A stretch of DNA of 64,000 bases from an uncultured delta proteobacterium (GTDB lineage: Bacteria > Bdellovibrionota_C > UBA2361 > OMII01). The notes beneath the pieces were generated by a model. The model was not told the origin of the DNA. It did no database searches and saw only the letters and a program-made list of their open reading frames with translations. Numbering within the stretch: position 1 is the stretch's first letter; each line of letters opens with the position of its first letter. Of the stretch, positions 52,497 to 61,314 are shown one piece after another. The stretch covers positions 1 through 64,000 of the forward strand of contig CAIVDM010000016.1 of NCBI GenBank assembly GCA_903904735.1. The letters run 5' to 3'. The translations under genes and the position numbers were made by a program.

Positions 52497-54428
52497 TTAG
52501 TGCGCGCGATAGGAGGCAGTAAAGAGCTCCTCGTCCTTAACCTCTATAGTTCCTTGGTCAGGACCGATAAACGGCTGACGAGGCTTGTCCGCGCCTAGCT
52601 GGCGCTTGGTCGATAGAAATCGAAAACTGCGATCGACCACCCGCTGAAAAACCGGGGCCGCCAACGTCCCTCCGTAGATACTCTTCGCATGGGGCTCGTC
52701 CATTATCACCATCGCGGTGATATTTCGTGACACTCCAATTGGCGTGCCATCAGCGAATCCTACGAACGACGCGACGTAGTTGCCCGCCTGGTATCCCCTT
52801 CCGTTCTCGGATGCCTTTTGGGCCGTTCCGGTTTTGCCACCGACTCTAAGACCCTCTATCTTCGCTTTTCCGCCGGTTCCGTGTTCGTCCTCAACAACGC
52901 CGTACATCATCTCGCGCGCCCACTCAGCCGCCTGCTCTGAGATAATGCGGTTACCTTCCGGGAGTCCCCCATCATCCATAACCACCGAAAGGCGAGGAAG
53001 CATACCTCCATTAGCGATCGCCGCTACCGCACGGACGATCTGAAGAGGAGTAACCGCGACACCTTGTCCGAACGCATGTGTGGCTACATCCACTTTCGCC
53101 CACGTTGACTCTGGTCTCAGAATACCCGCGGACTCCCCTGGTAAGCCTAAATGACTCGATTGACCAAACCCAAACTTCTTTAGGTACGAGTAGAGTCTGT
53201 CGCTCCCCATCTTAATACCGACCTTCGTCATTCCGATATTAGAAGACCGCACGACAACGTCATGAAACGGAATGGTCCCTGAAGGGTGAACATCTTTGAT
53301 AGTGTGCTTTGAGAACGGATACCGTCCGTTCTCACAGTTGATGAGGTCGGTCGGTTTCACCACACCAGCGTCAAAGGCCGCCGCGGCGACTATCGGCTTC
53401 ATGGTGGATCCTGGCTCGAAAACCGCCTCGACGAGAAGATTTCTCAACTCATTCTTCCCAGAACTTGTGGGATTATTGAAATTATAGCTCGGAGACTGAC
53501 TGAGCGCTATTATCTCGCCCGTATCTGAGTCGACCATTATCGCCATGGCCTGCTTGGCGTTAGCGTTCTTACGTCCTATCTCCAACTCCTCATCCATGAT
53601 GATCTGCAAGTCGGCGTCTATCGTGAGATTTAACGCGTCACCTTTTGGGGGCTCAAATGAATCCTCATCCTCGTTAATGCTCGTGTGGATAATTTTACCT
53701 AAGGCATCGCGCCCTGCTTGCGTCTTGACCTGCTCTTCATGCAACTGACGCTCGTATACCCCTTCGATGCCAGACAAGCCCTTGCCATCGATGCCCACCT
53801 TACCTATGAGTGCGCTCGCAGCGTTGTTATAGGGATAGAATCTCCGAGATTCAAGAACTGCGCCGACACCAGGAAAACTCACCTCAGTGATCTTCTCGGC
53901 TTGATATCTCGGCAGCTGACGCTTTAGCCACACGAAGGGTTGCTTGCTATTGAGTTTCTCGGCGATGACAGAGGCTTTCATACCCAAAAGAGCTGAAAGC
54001 TGTTTGGCCACCCTTTGCTTGTCCTGAACTTGACGCGGTCGGATGTAGATCGACTGAGCAGGCACGGACACCGCCATGAGCTTTCCGTTGCGATCGAGCA
54101 CCGGTCCACGCTCCGAAGCGATCTCCACATCGGCTACGTGCTGTCTAACAGCCCAATCCTGCCAGGTCTCAAAATCGGAAACCTGCAAACTGTACATGCG
54201 CGCCACAAGCCCGCCTGTCCAGATCAGCGCCAACACACCTATCAGTCGCAATCGCATCGGACGTTGTCGCGATAGGGTTGAGACTGCGAATGATGAGCGC
54301 TTAAGCAGCGCGAAATCCATCCCTATCAGCGAGCTCTTGATCGAGCTTGACATCGTGGCATTATCTGCCGACCGCTCCACTTGAGTCTCCTTACGCCTAT
54401 CAAAGGGAAGCTTTAACTGAGAAATCAT
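52497..54428 (-). CDS. ftsI: peptidoglycan transpeptidase FtsI (class B PBP3)
   Basis: A 643-residue division transpeptidase from ATG 54428; a TTG at 54539 and ATGs at 54353 and 54320 are alternatives. One membrane helix (about 60-82) follows a polar cytoplasmic stretch. The pedestal domain is next, with A-S-E-R-G-P-V-L-D-R-N-G-K. The transpeptidase active site has S-T-M-K (Ser about 341, Lys about 344), S-S-N (about 395-397) and K-T-G-T in VGGKTGTAQKASENG. It crosslinks septal peptidoglycan. It follows ftsL in the usual order. Confidence 0.94.
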   Translation of the reverse strand: MISQLKLPFDRRKETQVERSADNATMSSSIKSSLIGMDFALLKRSSFAVSTLSRQRPMRLRLIGVLALIWTGGLVARMYSLQVSDFETWQDWAVRQHVADVEIASERGPVLDRNGKLMAVSVPAQSIYIRPRQVQDKQRVAKQLSALLGMKASVIAEKLNSKQPFVWLKRQLPRYQAEKITEVSFPGVGAVLESRRFYPYNNAASALIGKVGIDGKGLSGIEGVYERQLHEEQVKTQAGRDALGKIIHTSINEDEDSFEPPKGDALNLTIDADLQIIMDEELEIGRKNANAKQAMAIMVDSDTGEIIALSQSPSYNFNNPTSSGKNELRNLLVEAVFEPGSTMKPIVAAAAFDAGVVKPTDLINCENGRYPFSKHTIKDVHPSGTIPFHDVVVRSSNIGMTKVGIKMGSDRLYSYLKKFGFGQSSHLGLPGESAGILRPESTWAKVDVATHAFGQGVAVTPLQIVRAVAAIANGGMLPRLSVVMDDGGLPEGNRIISEQAAEWAREMMYGVVEDEHGTGGKAKIEGLRVGGKTGTAQKASENGRGYQAGNYVASFVGFADGTPIGVSRNITAMVIMDEPHAKSIYGGTLAAPVFQRVVDRSFRFLSTKRQLGADKPRQPFIGPDQGTIEVKDEELFTASYRAH

Positions 54429-54600
54429 GGACCGACCGGCTCCCGCTATCTCCAAAACGGAGAAATGACATGACTGATAAAAAGAGGCTCTACCCAGGCT
54501 CCCAAGTCGGCTTGCGGGACGTATCACCCCAAGACTCAATCTTCAGAGAGCTCGACCAACCGATAAAACCCCTCTTTACCCGAGCTAGCGAACAACGCTG

Positions 54601-54918
54601 CTAGTACGCAAGACGAATTGTATTCTGCGGGTTGTGCTCCTGAAGACGCCCCATCTGACGAGCAGACTTGGACAGGGAGTCAGGTCGTAGAAGAACTGAG
54701 CGTTGAAGCTCGAGCTCTCTCCTCTCCATATCCAACTCCACCGTCTTGCTCCGCTCTCTGGCTAACTGGTAACCGAGATCGGTCGCCTCAAGCTTCATCC
54801 ACACGCGTGCCCCTAAAACCATCAGCAGAGCACATGCCGCTAGCACCTGCACTCGAACCGACACCGCCGCCGACTCTCGCTTCACGTAAACCGACTGATA
54901 CTGCAAACACACTGCCAT
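54601..54918 (-). CDS. ftsL: cell division protein FtsL-like
   Basis: A 105-residue bitopic protein between rsmH and ftsI, the usual place of ftsL. Residues 1-18 are cytoplasmic, a membrane helix covers about 19-40 (VSVRVQVLAACALLMVLGARVW), and a periplasmic coiled coil follows (Q-L-A-R-E-R-S-K-T-V-E-L-D-M-E-R-R-E-L), ending NPQNTIRLAY. FtsL sequences are poorly conserved, so layout and position make the call. It should pair with FtsB in the divisome. Confidence 0.82.
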   Translation of the reverse strand: MAVCLQYQSVYVKRESAAVSVRVQVLAACALLMVLGARVWMKLEATDLGYQLARERSKTVELDMERRELELQRSVLLRPDSLSKSARQMGRLQEHNPQNTIRLAY

Positions 54919-55012
54919 AAAACCAACCCTCTTTTTTGAAATGTACAGCCTTCTCGTTATTCTGTCGCTACCAAAAGTGACAGCTCTCTCAACTTTTTTA
55001 CTTCATAAAAAA

Positions 55013-55939
55013 TCATTCAACGAACTCGAACACGCGCAGTCGCGCGCTGCGCGACGCGGCGTTGCGTGACACCTCTTCGTCGCTCGGAACGATCGGTTTT
55101 TTCGGCGACACCACTCCTATTCGTTTTTGATCACGCGGACCTCGCCATGAAGCGGGGTATGTTCCCGCCGACTCCCATCCACGCATCGTGTTCGCCACCA
55201 ACCTGTCCTCTAACGAGTGAAATGTAATAACCGCCAATTTTCCGCCCTTTTTCGCTAGAACCGGCACTACTTCAAGTAGCTTCTCGATCTCTTGAAGCTC
55301 CTGATTGACGTGCATCCGAAGGGCCTGAAAGACGACCGTCGCGGGATGCACGCGTGAAACCGCTCGCTTACCCAACTGAGATCCACGCACCACTTCAGCG
55401 AGCTCGAGCGCGTTCTCGAACGGACGCTTCGACACGAGCACTCTCGCGAGCTGCCGCGCCGTAGTTCCGACTCCACCCCGAGCTAGCGCGATGTATATAT
55501 CTCGCTCAGCTGCGGTATTGAGAAACTCGCGCGCGCTTATCCCCGTGGTTTCGTCCATCCGCATATCGAGCGCGGACCGATCTGCGAACGAAAATCCCCG
55601 CTCCTCCCGAAGCTGGTCAGTGGACATGCCTAGATCCGCCAAGACCCCATCAAAACCACGGAAGGAAACCTGCTGAAGCACGTCAGAATAAGGCGTATGC
55701 ACCAATTCGAGGCGCTCTCCGTATTTCGCCGCCCATCCGCGCCCACGCTCAATCGCCCGGACGTCTCGGTCTAACGCGACTACCCATGTATCCGGGTGAG
55801 CATCGAGCAACGCTCGCGTGTGCCCACCTCCTCCGAATGTGCAATCTAGGTACATGCCACCTCGCCCTGCCCCTAAGACCTCAAGAACCTCGTTCAACAA
55901 GACAGGGATATGAACCGCCCCCCCGCTTAACTCCGTCAT
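55013..55939 (-). CDS. rsmH: 16S rRNA (cytosine(1402)-N(4))-methyltransferase RsmH
   Basis: A 308-residue enzyme that modifies the ribosomal P-site. The start HIPVLLNEVLEVLGAGR, then YLDCTFGGGGHTRALL (SAM site), GVLADLGMSTDQL and ITFHSLEDRLVANTM are all diagnostic. The tail RNAASRSARLRVFEFVE is also typical. It overlaps mraZ by 4 bases, so the pair is translationally coupled. Confidence 0.97.
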   Translation of the reverse strand: MTELSGGAVHIPVLLNEVLEVLGAGRGGMYLDCTFGGGGHTRALLDAHPDTWVVALDRDVRAIERGRGWAAKYGERLELVHTPYSDVLQQVSFRGFDGVLADLGMSTDQLREERGFSFADRSALDMRMDETTGISAREFLNTAAERDIYIALARGGVGTTARQLARVLVSKRPFENALELAEVVRGSQLGKRAVSRVHPATVVFQALRMHVNQELQEIEKLLEVVPVLAKKGGKLAVITFHSLEDRLVANTMRGWESAGTYPASWRGPRDQKRIGVVSPKKPIVPSDEEVSRNAASRSARLRVFEFVE

Positions 55940-56475
55940 ATATCCACATCCGCGAAAAGGTCGGGGTTTTCGAGGAGCGCCTGCTCAGAGGCCTCAAAGA
56001 TAGAGTCCCACACCCTCTTGTCCCACATCCGAAATCCATGAATCGAGGCGGTGAACACCACCTCACGCGCTAGTCCGCCATAGCTACGTAAATAGGGCGG
56101 AATTAAAATTCGACCACTACCGTCGATTCCGCACTCCGAGGCGCGACTCAAATAGAAGTTCTCAAGACGTTGCAGCTTGCCGCTAAACCGACTCTTTTCT
56201 CGGAGCCGACACTCGAAATCTTCCCAAGCGTCGAGCCCAAAGCCCTCGATGCAACGAGCGCCTTCGGAGACGTAGTTGGTCAACACCACACCCCGCTGCT
56301 CGCGCCCTCCGAGGGCCTTGCGAAAGCCGCTCGGGAGACTGATCCGACCTTTGTCGTCTAATGAATGTACGCAATTGCCGCGAAAAGAAACGAACGGCGG
56401 GCGCTTGGATGGAATCACTACCTGCGAGGAACGCTCCACTACTTCTGGCGTGTCATGTTCCTGCTTATCAATCAT
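55936..56475 (-). CDS. mraZ: division/cell-wall cluster regulator MraZ
   Basis: A 179-residue protein from ATG 56475, with 36 extra residues before the first domain. It has two AbrB-like DNA-binding halves: FRGNCVHSLDDKGRISLPSG (about 30-50) and ASECGIDGSGRILIPPYL (about 110-128), each with the D-x-K/S-G-R-I/L-x-I/L-P pattern. MraZ rings bind repeated boxes ahead of their own operon, usually to repress the cluster. Matching boxes lie at 56552-56574. Confidence 0.92.
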   Translation of the reverse strand: MIDKQEHDTPEVVERSSQVVIPSKRPPFVSFRGNCVHSLDDKGRISLPSGFRKALGGREQRGVVLTNYVSEGARCIEGFGLDAWEDFECRLREKSRFSGKLQRLENFYLSRASECGIDGSGRILIPPYLRSYGGLAREVVFTASIHGFRMWDKRVWDSIFEASEQALLENPDLFADVDI

Positions 56476-56549
56476 CCAAGTACCCACCGTCGCTTTGGGG
56501 AAATACAACCGAGACCGACAACCTGATTGAACCGAATTGCGGGGTTTTA

Positions 56550-56574
56550 TACCACTGCGCCCCACTTCATGCCA
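56550..56574 (-). promoter_or_regulatory. three phased TGG boxes upstream of mraZ (probable MraZ-binding sites)
   Basis: On the minus strand TGG occurs at 56574, 56564 and 56554, giving TGGCA-n5-TGGGG-n5-TGGTA with an exact 10-base period. In E. coli, MraZ recognises three TGGGN boxes spaced by five bases ahead of mraZ. The third box runs into TATAAA, a good -10 element, so binding here would block the promoter of the mraZ-led cluster. The middle box is a perfect TGGG and the outer two are TGGC and TGGT. Confidence 0.62.
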
Positions 56575-56595
56575 CGACTCTACAGAGCGACCCAT

Positions 56596-56825
56596 AACCC
56601 GTCAATGAGGTATTTTTCGATGTCGACGAAAAAAACAGCGGGGCGCCAAGAATAGCGCGGACAGGCAACCACCTGAAATGAATGAGCAAAAAGAGAGTGC
56701 GCCAGCTCAACCTCCGCCCGCACACGAGGAAGAAAAAGATCGTGACGACGGTAGCTCTCCTTGCCACCTTGCGTGAGACACTCACGAACCATCGAATGGC
56801 GATGCCACACCGCCCGGACTACGGA
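56596..56825. other. spacer between glmS and the mraZ cluster
   Basis: Both flanking genes are on the minus strand. This 230-base stretch carries no supported gene. CGGTGTGGCATCGCC around 56789-56813 is a weak inverted arrangement after the glmS stop. I see no clear terminator. Confidence 0.3.
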
Positions 56826-58667
56826 CTACTCGACGGTGACACTCTTAGCGAGATTCCGCGGCAGGTCCACATCCGTGCCGTTCATGACCGCGACGTGATA
56901 CGCGAGCATCTGGAGCGGAATGTTGAGCAGTAGCGGGCTTAATTCCGCTGACACATATGGCACTCGGATGATCGAATCGGCCACGATTCCCAAGGTCCTG
57001 TCGTCCGCGGCGTCCGTGACTACGAGCACTTTCGCGCCACGCGCCTCAACCTCCTTCAGATTCGAAAGCGTCTTCTCGAACAGGAGCTTGTCGCGCTGCA
57101 AGATAACCACAACCGGCATACGCTCATCAATCAACGCTATCGGCCCATGCTTCATCTCGCCCGCGGGATAACCCTCGGCGTGGATATATGAAATCTCCTT
57201 GAGCTTCAATGCTCCCTCAAGCGCGATTGGGTAACACGTCCCCCTGCCTAAGAACAGAAAGTCTCTGGCCGTGGCGAACGTCTTGGCCGCGGCGATTACC
57301 TGCGGCTCCACTTTGAGCGCCGCTGAAATCGCCGTCGGCACGTGGATCATCATCTCAAGAACGGAGCGTCGCTCGTCCGCGGACATCGAGCCGCGCTTTT
57401 CCGCTAAAAACAACCCAAGCAATTCTAGCGCTATTAACTGCGTTGAAAACGCCTTTGTGGACGCGACGCTGATCTCAGGCCCCGCGTGTGTATATAAGAC
57501 CATGTCCGCGCGTCGACAGATCGAGGCTCCAACCACATTACATACCGCCAGGGTTAGCGCCTTGCCCTTGGCGCACTCGAGAGCGCCCAGCGTGTCCAAT
57601 GTCTCACCTGATTGCGACACCGCGATAACGAGAGTGTCGCCATCAAAGAGCTGTGGGCGGTAACGAAACTCGGACGCGTAATCAACCTCACATGGAATCT
57701 TGGCGAAGTTCTCAATAAAGAATTTCCCCTCTAAGCACGCGTGCCACGCCGTACCACACGCCACGAGCACGACTCGTCGGAGCTTCTTCGCGACTGTTTC
57801 GAGAGCAGCGAGTTCAGGAAGCATTATTGAGCCAGACTCTATGGAAAACCGCCCTCTGATGGTATCCCCCACTACTTGCGCTTGATCGAATATCTCTTTA
57901 AGCATGAAATGCTTAAAGCCGCCCTTTTGCGCGGTGATAGGATCCCATGTGACTCGCTCCTCTGGGCGCTCTACTGGCTGGCCGTTGTTCTCGATGTAAA
58001 TGTCGTTGGCCGTAACATCGGCCATGTCGCCGTCCTCAAGAACGATAATTCGACGGGTATGCGGCAATAACGCGGGTATGTCACTCGCGATGAAGCTTTC
58101 ACCATCCCCACGCCCCATAATGATAGGGGTTGAGTTCTTGGCTACATATATATGCCCCGGCGTCTTTTGATCGATCGCCAAGAAGGCATAACTTCCGCGC
58201 ACGGATTGACACATCTTTCGAAACGCGTCACGAGTTTCTAATCCTTGCTCTAAAAAGGAATTGAGTAAATGCGCCGCTACTTCGGTGTCTGTCTCTGACT
58301 TAAAGACACAGCCCTGCTTCTCAAGTGACGCTCGCAGTTCGAGATAGTTCTCGATGATACCATTGTGAATCAGACTAACCCGTCCCGCCGAGTGAGGATG
58401 GGCGTTTGTCTCCGTTGGTCGTCCGTGCGTTGCCCAACGAGTATGCCCGATTCCTTGAGTGGCCTTATCCTTGGAATCGGTCGGGCGCTGCGCGAACACT
58501 TTCTTAAGCTCGGCCAACTTGCCGGTCGCTCGGGTAATCTCAATGGAATCGCCCTTTACGAGCGCCAAGCCAGACGAATCGTAGCCTCGATACTCAAGCG
58601 CTTCTAAGCCACCTAAAAGAATAGGCAACGCATCCTGACTACCGACATACCCTACAATTCCGCACAT
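56826..58667 (-). CDS. glmS: glutamine-fructose-6-phosphate aminotransferase (isomerizing)
   Basis: A 613-residue enzyme giving glucosamine-6-phosphate, the first step to UDP-GlcNAc for peptidoglycan and surface glycans. The N-terminal nucleophile is Cys2 in MCGIVGYVG. The glutaminase domain has GIGHTRWATHGRPTETNAHP and HNGIIENY. Two sugar-isomerase domains follow: VACGTAWHACLEGKF with VAVSQSGET-like AVSQSGETLDTL, and FLGRGTCYPIALEGALKLKE with YPAGEMKHGPIALID. The end DLPRNLAKSVTVE is the usual active-site tail. It lies just upstream of the mraZ cluster on the same strand. Confidence 0.97.
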   Translation of the reverse strand: MCGIVGYVGSQDALPILLGGLEALEYRGYDSSGLALVKGDSIEITRATGKLAELKKVFAQRPTDSKDKATQGIGHTRWATHGRPTETNAHPHSAGRVSLIHNGIIENYLELRASLEKQGCVFKSETDTEVAAHLLNSFLEQGLETRDAFRKMCQSVRGSYAFLAIDQKTPGHIYVAKNSTPIIMGRGDGESFIASDIPALLPHTRRIIVLEDGDMADVTANDIYIENNGQPVERPEERVTWDPITAQKGGFKHFMLKEIFDQAQVVGDTIRGRFSIESGSIMLPELAALETVAKKLRRVVLVACGTAWHACLEGKFFIENFAKIPCEVDYASEFRYRPQLFDGDTLVIAVSQSGETLDTLGALECAKGKALTLAVCNVVGASICRRADMVLYTHAGPEISVASTKAFSTQLIALELLGLFLAEKRGSMSADERRSVLEMMIHVPTAISAALKVEPQVIAAAKTFATARDFLFLGRGTCYPIALEGALKLKEISYIHAEGYPAGEMKHGPIALIDERMPVVVILQRDKLLFEKTLSNLKEVEARGAKVLVVTDAADDRTLGIVADSIIRVPYVSAELSPLLLNIPLQMLAYHVAVMNGTDVDLPRNLAKSVTVE

Positions 58668-58953
58668 AGCTTCCGCACTCCTACTGGCAAATCCGCACAG
58701 AGATCAACTGATTAGTTGGACATAACCCCCTGTACGCCAAAGACATTACCACAAACCTTTAGTTTCGCACCTGATCTGTTCGTTGATTCGCAACCTCTCA
58801 TACTGCTGGGCTGACCACCCTCACACTGAACATGTATACTATTTACGACGCATCAGACCATCTGGACTCGGCACCGTGCGCCCACCTTGGCATCCAACTT
58901 GCTTTGAGAGCTCCAGGAGTAGTCGCACGTCGTTGCAATAGAGGACCTTCACG
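58668..58953. other. divergent promoter region
   Basis: About 285 bases between glmS (minus) and an unknown gene (plus). It should hold both promoters. TATACTATTTACGA (58836-58849) is a candidate promoter area for the plus gene. I found no glmS ribozyme-like element. Confidence 0.35.
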
Positions 58954-59679
58954 ATGAAAACGAAAGAAAAGATAGCGCAGACCCCCCGTCAACAGGACAC
59001 TGTCGAGGCCCTAAGGGCCCGAAATAGTAGGCGGAAACCTTCGAGGGTCACGGAACCGACAACTGAGTTTGGGAAAAGTCTGCAGACCCTCCTGGGCAAA
59101 AGAGTGCAGACCTCAGAGGTCAATGAAGAGGAACTTTTTGCCGGTGCCGCCTACCAATTGATCAAGAACAGATACGGAGAAACAGTCGCGGGGGACTTTA
59201 AAAGCGCCTTCAAACTAAACCTCGTAGACAAGCCAACGGGCGAAAAGGTGTCATCCGATGAGCGTGCGGCTCGGGAGACCCTTAAGTTCTTCGTGAACTC
59301 AACACTGCTCACCAAACAGGAGGCCAACGACATTCGCCAGTTGGCGACTGCCGCTGCTCAGCTCGATGATAATGATGCCCTCTGGGATTCCCTCGGCGAC
59401 ACCCGAGCAGTCACTTCAGTGCAACGTGGAACGAGCGCCGTTCAGCGGCGACTAGAGGAGTCGGGGAACGCTCCGGTGGCGTCCAGTAGCGCGAAGGCAG
59501 CTTCTATCAAAGCGGGAGCGGCTAACGCCGCGGCGAAGAAAGGCTCCTCTCGAGGATCCAAGAACGCTGCGGCTCAGCGAAGTGCCGAGAACCAGACCCG
59601 TATGCAGCACTATGGGCAAAACAGTACGCCCGCTGACCAGATAAAGAAGGTAAAGAACGCTCTTAAAGGGATCATCTAA
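58954..59679 (+). CDS. basic hypothetical protein with a disordered tail
   Basis: A 241-residue protein with GAGGA eight bases before ATG. Residues 1-45 are polar and basic. Residues about 45-165 are a compact helical domain (EFGKSLQTLLGKRV, then EELFAGAAYQLIKNRYGETV and LLTKQEANDIRQLATAAAQL). Residues 165-241 are Ala/Ser/Lys-rich and disordered. There is no signal peptide or membrane helix. I do not recognise it. A secreted effector or nucleic-acid-binding protein would fit the composition, but that is guesswork. Confidence 0.62.
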   Translation: MKTKEKIAQTPRQQDTVEALRARNSRRKPSRVTEPTTEFGKSLQTLLGKRVQTSEVNEEELFAGAAYQLIKNRYGETVAGDFKSAFKLNLVDKPTGEKVSSDERAARETLKFFVNSTLLTKQEANDIRQLATAAAQLDDNDALWDSLGDTRAVTSVQRGTSAVQRRLEESGNAPVASSSAKAASIKAGAANAAAKKGSSRGSKNAAAQRSAENQTRMQHYGQNSTPADQIKKVKNALKGII

Positions 59680-59818
59680 GAACTCTCAACGATCCCGCGG
59701 CCGTTCAGGACAAAGGATTGCGCAAGTTTCGCGTATCTCATGGTCTACCTCGATCGGTCCCTGACTGTTGTCATAAATCGTACCGGCAATCTATTCTAGG
59801 GTCCGTTCTTGGATACCC

Positions 59819-61195
59819 ATGTCGCTACAAACTCTATGGTCCCTCGTTGTTTCGATCCTTTGCTCGTGGTTACACCCGATAACGAACGCCTGTGCCCAGA
59901 ATGGCTGGCTTCATCCGTCAAGTAGCGGTGCCACTACAATCCCCGCCGCCCCAGGGCTTCAAGGGTTCGGAACAGGCACTCCAGCAGGAAGTGGTCGACA
60001 TACAATCCCCGCGCGAACGCTGATATACCGAGTGTACTCCTTGGCGGACAGCGGACCAGGAACACTGCGAGATTGTGTCCAGAAACGCCAAGCTCGCACC
60101 TGCCTCTTTGAGGTCGGTGGCATCATTCGGCTTCGAAGCAAGCTAACGATTCGGGCCCCGTTTATCACGATTGCGGGGCAATCCGCCCCCTCTCCTGGTA
60201 TCACTATTACCCAGGGAGGATTCGCGATTGAGACTCACGATGTGCTGATCCAACACCTCGCCGTTCGACCAGGCGATAGTCGAATCGGAGTATCTCCGTC
60301 TAACCGTGATGGCATCGCGGTCGGAACGCAACCGCCACGAGAGGCGTATAACGTGGTCCTGGATCACGTCTCAATCTCATGGGCCATCGACGAGAACTTC
60401 TCCACCTGGTACCGAGGGACTCACGATGTGACCCTCTCGAACTCAATCATCGCGGAAGGCCTTCATAACTCGATTCATCCCAAGGGGTCCCACAGCAAAG
60501 GAGTCATGATCGGGGACGGTTCACGTCAAATCACGCTTCTTCGAAATCTGATTACGTGGAACGAGGAACGAAATCCTTACATCAAGCCAGGGTCCAGCGT
60601 AGAAGTCGTAAATAACATCGTCTACGGCTGGGGCTCGAAAGGTCCCTGGTCCCTCTGCAATATAAGTAACAACGAAGGCACCACAGAGGGCTCCGATCTC
60701 TCATTTGTCGGTAACTCCTATATTCCCGGCCCTTTTAGCTTCCTCGCGCCGCCACTCTATGGAAAAAACATCAGTGGTGACACTCGTATTTTCATGACGG
60801 AAAACAGTGTCGAGCGCTCCTCCGCCACGGTCCACTCGCGGCAAAACAACGATGCGGCGCCCTTACAGTCAAATTACACCAGCAATCCCCCGCTTCAATC
60901 TCCTGGCTTACGGCACGTGCCCGCGAGCGTAGCGTACCAATCCGTGTTAAGCGATGTGGGCAGCAGACCTCGTCATCGTTCCGAGATCGACAAGCGGCTG
61001 GTTCAGCAGGTACGAGACCGACGCGGAGAGATAAAAGACTGCCTTAAAGGATGCGCTCGCTCCGTGGGACAACAGCTGTCAGCGCGCGTCAAACGTCGGA
61101 AACTCAGACTCCCTCGAGAACCCTTCGCGGACACGAATGGCGACGGGTACACAAATTTAGAGAACTGGCTGCAACGGCTGGCGAATAGAGCCTAA
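59819..61195 (+). CDS. secreted pectate-lyase-like right-handed beta-helix protein
   Basis: A 458-residue protein with a signal peptide (hydrophobic LWSLVVSILCSWL, cleavage near ACAQ). The mature start, PAAPGLQGFGTGTPAGSGR, and Y-R-V-Y-S-L-A-D-S-G-P-G-T-L-R are typical of polysaccharide-lyase family 1-like proteins, followed by FEVGGIIRLRSKLTI and FITIAGQSAPSPGITI, the beta-helix rungs. NVVLDHVSISWAIDENFST and the later SNSI/HNS strings match the catalytic face. The substrate may be a uronic-acid-rich polymer, perhaps the cell's own polysaccharide, since an export locus follows. A C-terminal FADTNGDGYTNLENWL is a dockerin-like Ca loop. Confidence 0.82.
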   Translation: MSLQTLWSLVVSILCSWLHPITNACAQNGWLHPSSSGATTIPAAPGLQGFGTGTPAGSGRHTIPARTLIYRVYSLADSGPGTLRDCVQKRQARTCLFEVGGIIRLRSKLTIRAPFITIAGQSAPSPGITITQGGFAIETHDVLIQHLAVRPGDSRIGVSPSNRDGIAVGTQPPREAYNVVLDHVSISWAIDENFSTWYRGTHDVTLSNSIIAEGLHNSIHPKGSHSKGVMIGDGSRQITLLRNLITWNEERNPYIKPGSSVEVVNNIVYGWGSKGPWSLCNISNNEGTTEGSDLSFVGNSYIPGPFSFLAPPLYGKNISGDTRIFMTENSVERSSATVHSRQNNDAAPLQSNYTSNPPLQSPGLRHVPASVAYQSVLSDVGSRPRHRSEIDKRLVQQVRDRRGEIKDCLKGCARSVGQQLSARVKRRKLRLPREPFADTNGDGYTNLENWLQRLANRA

Positions 61196-61314
61196 CGTTC
61201 ACTGAGATCCGCGAAGCACACAAACGGTCAGTACTTGAATACGCGAACGATACCCACCGTCCTGTTTTCGCGTCGTTCTGGCCCTCTGTAATCAAAACGA
61301 GTACAGCACGAACT

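Noticed and set aside
58668-58953. Possible glmS ribozyme/riboswitch upstream of glmS
   Set aside because: No glmS-ribozyme core could be recognised, and that element is mainly found in Firmicutes.
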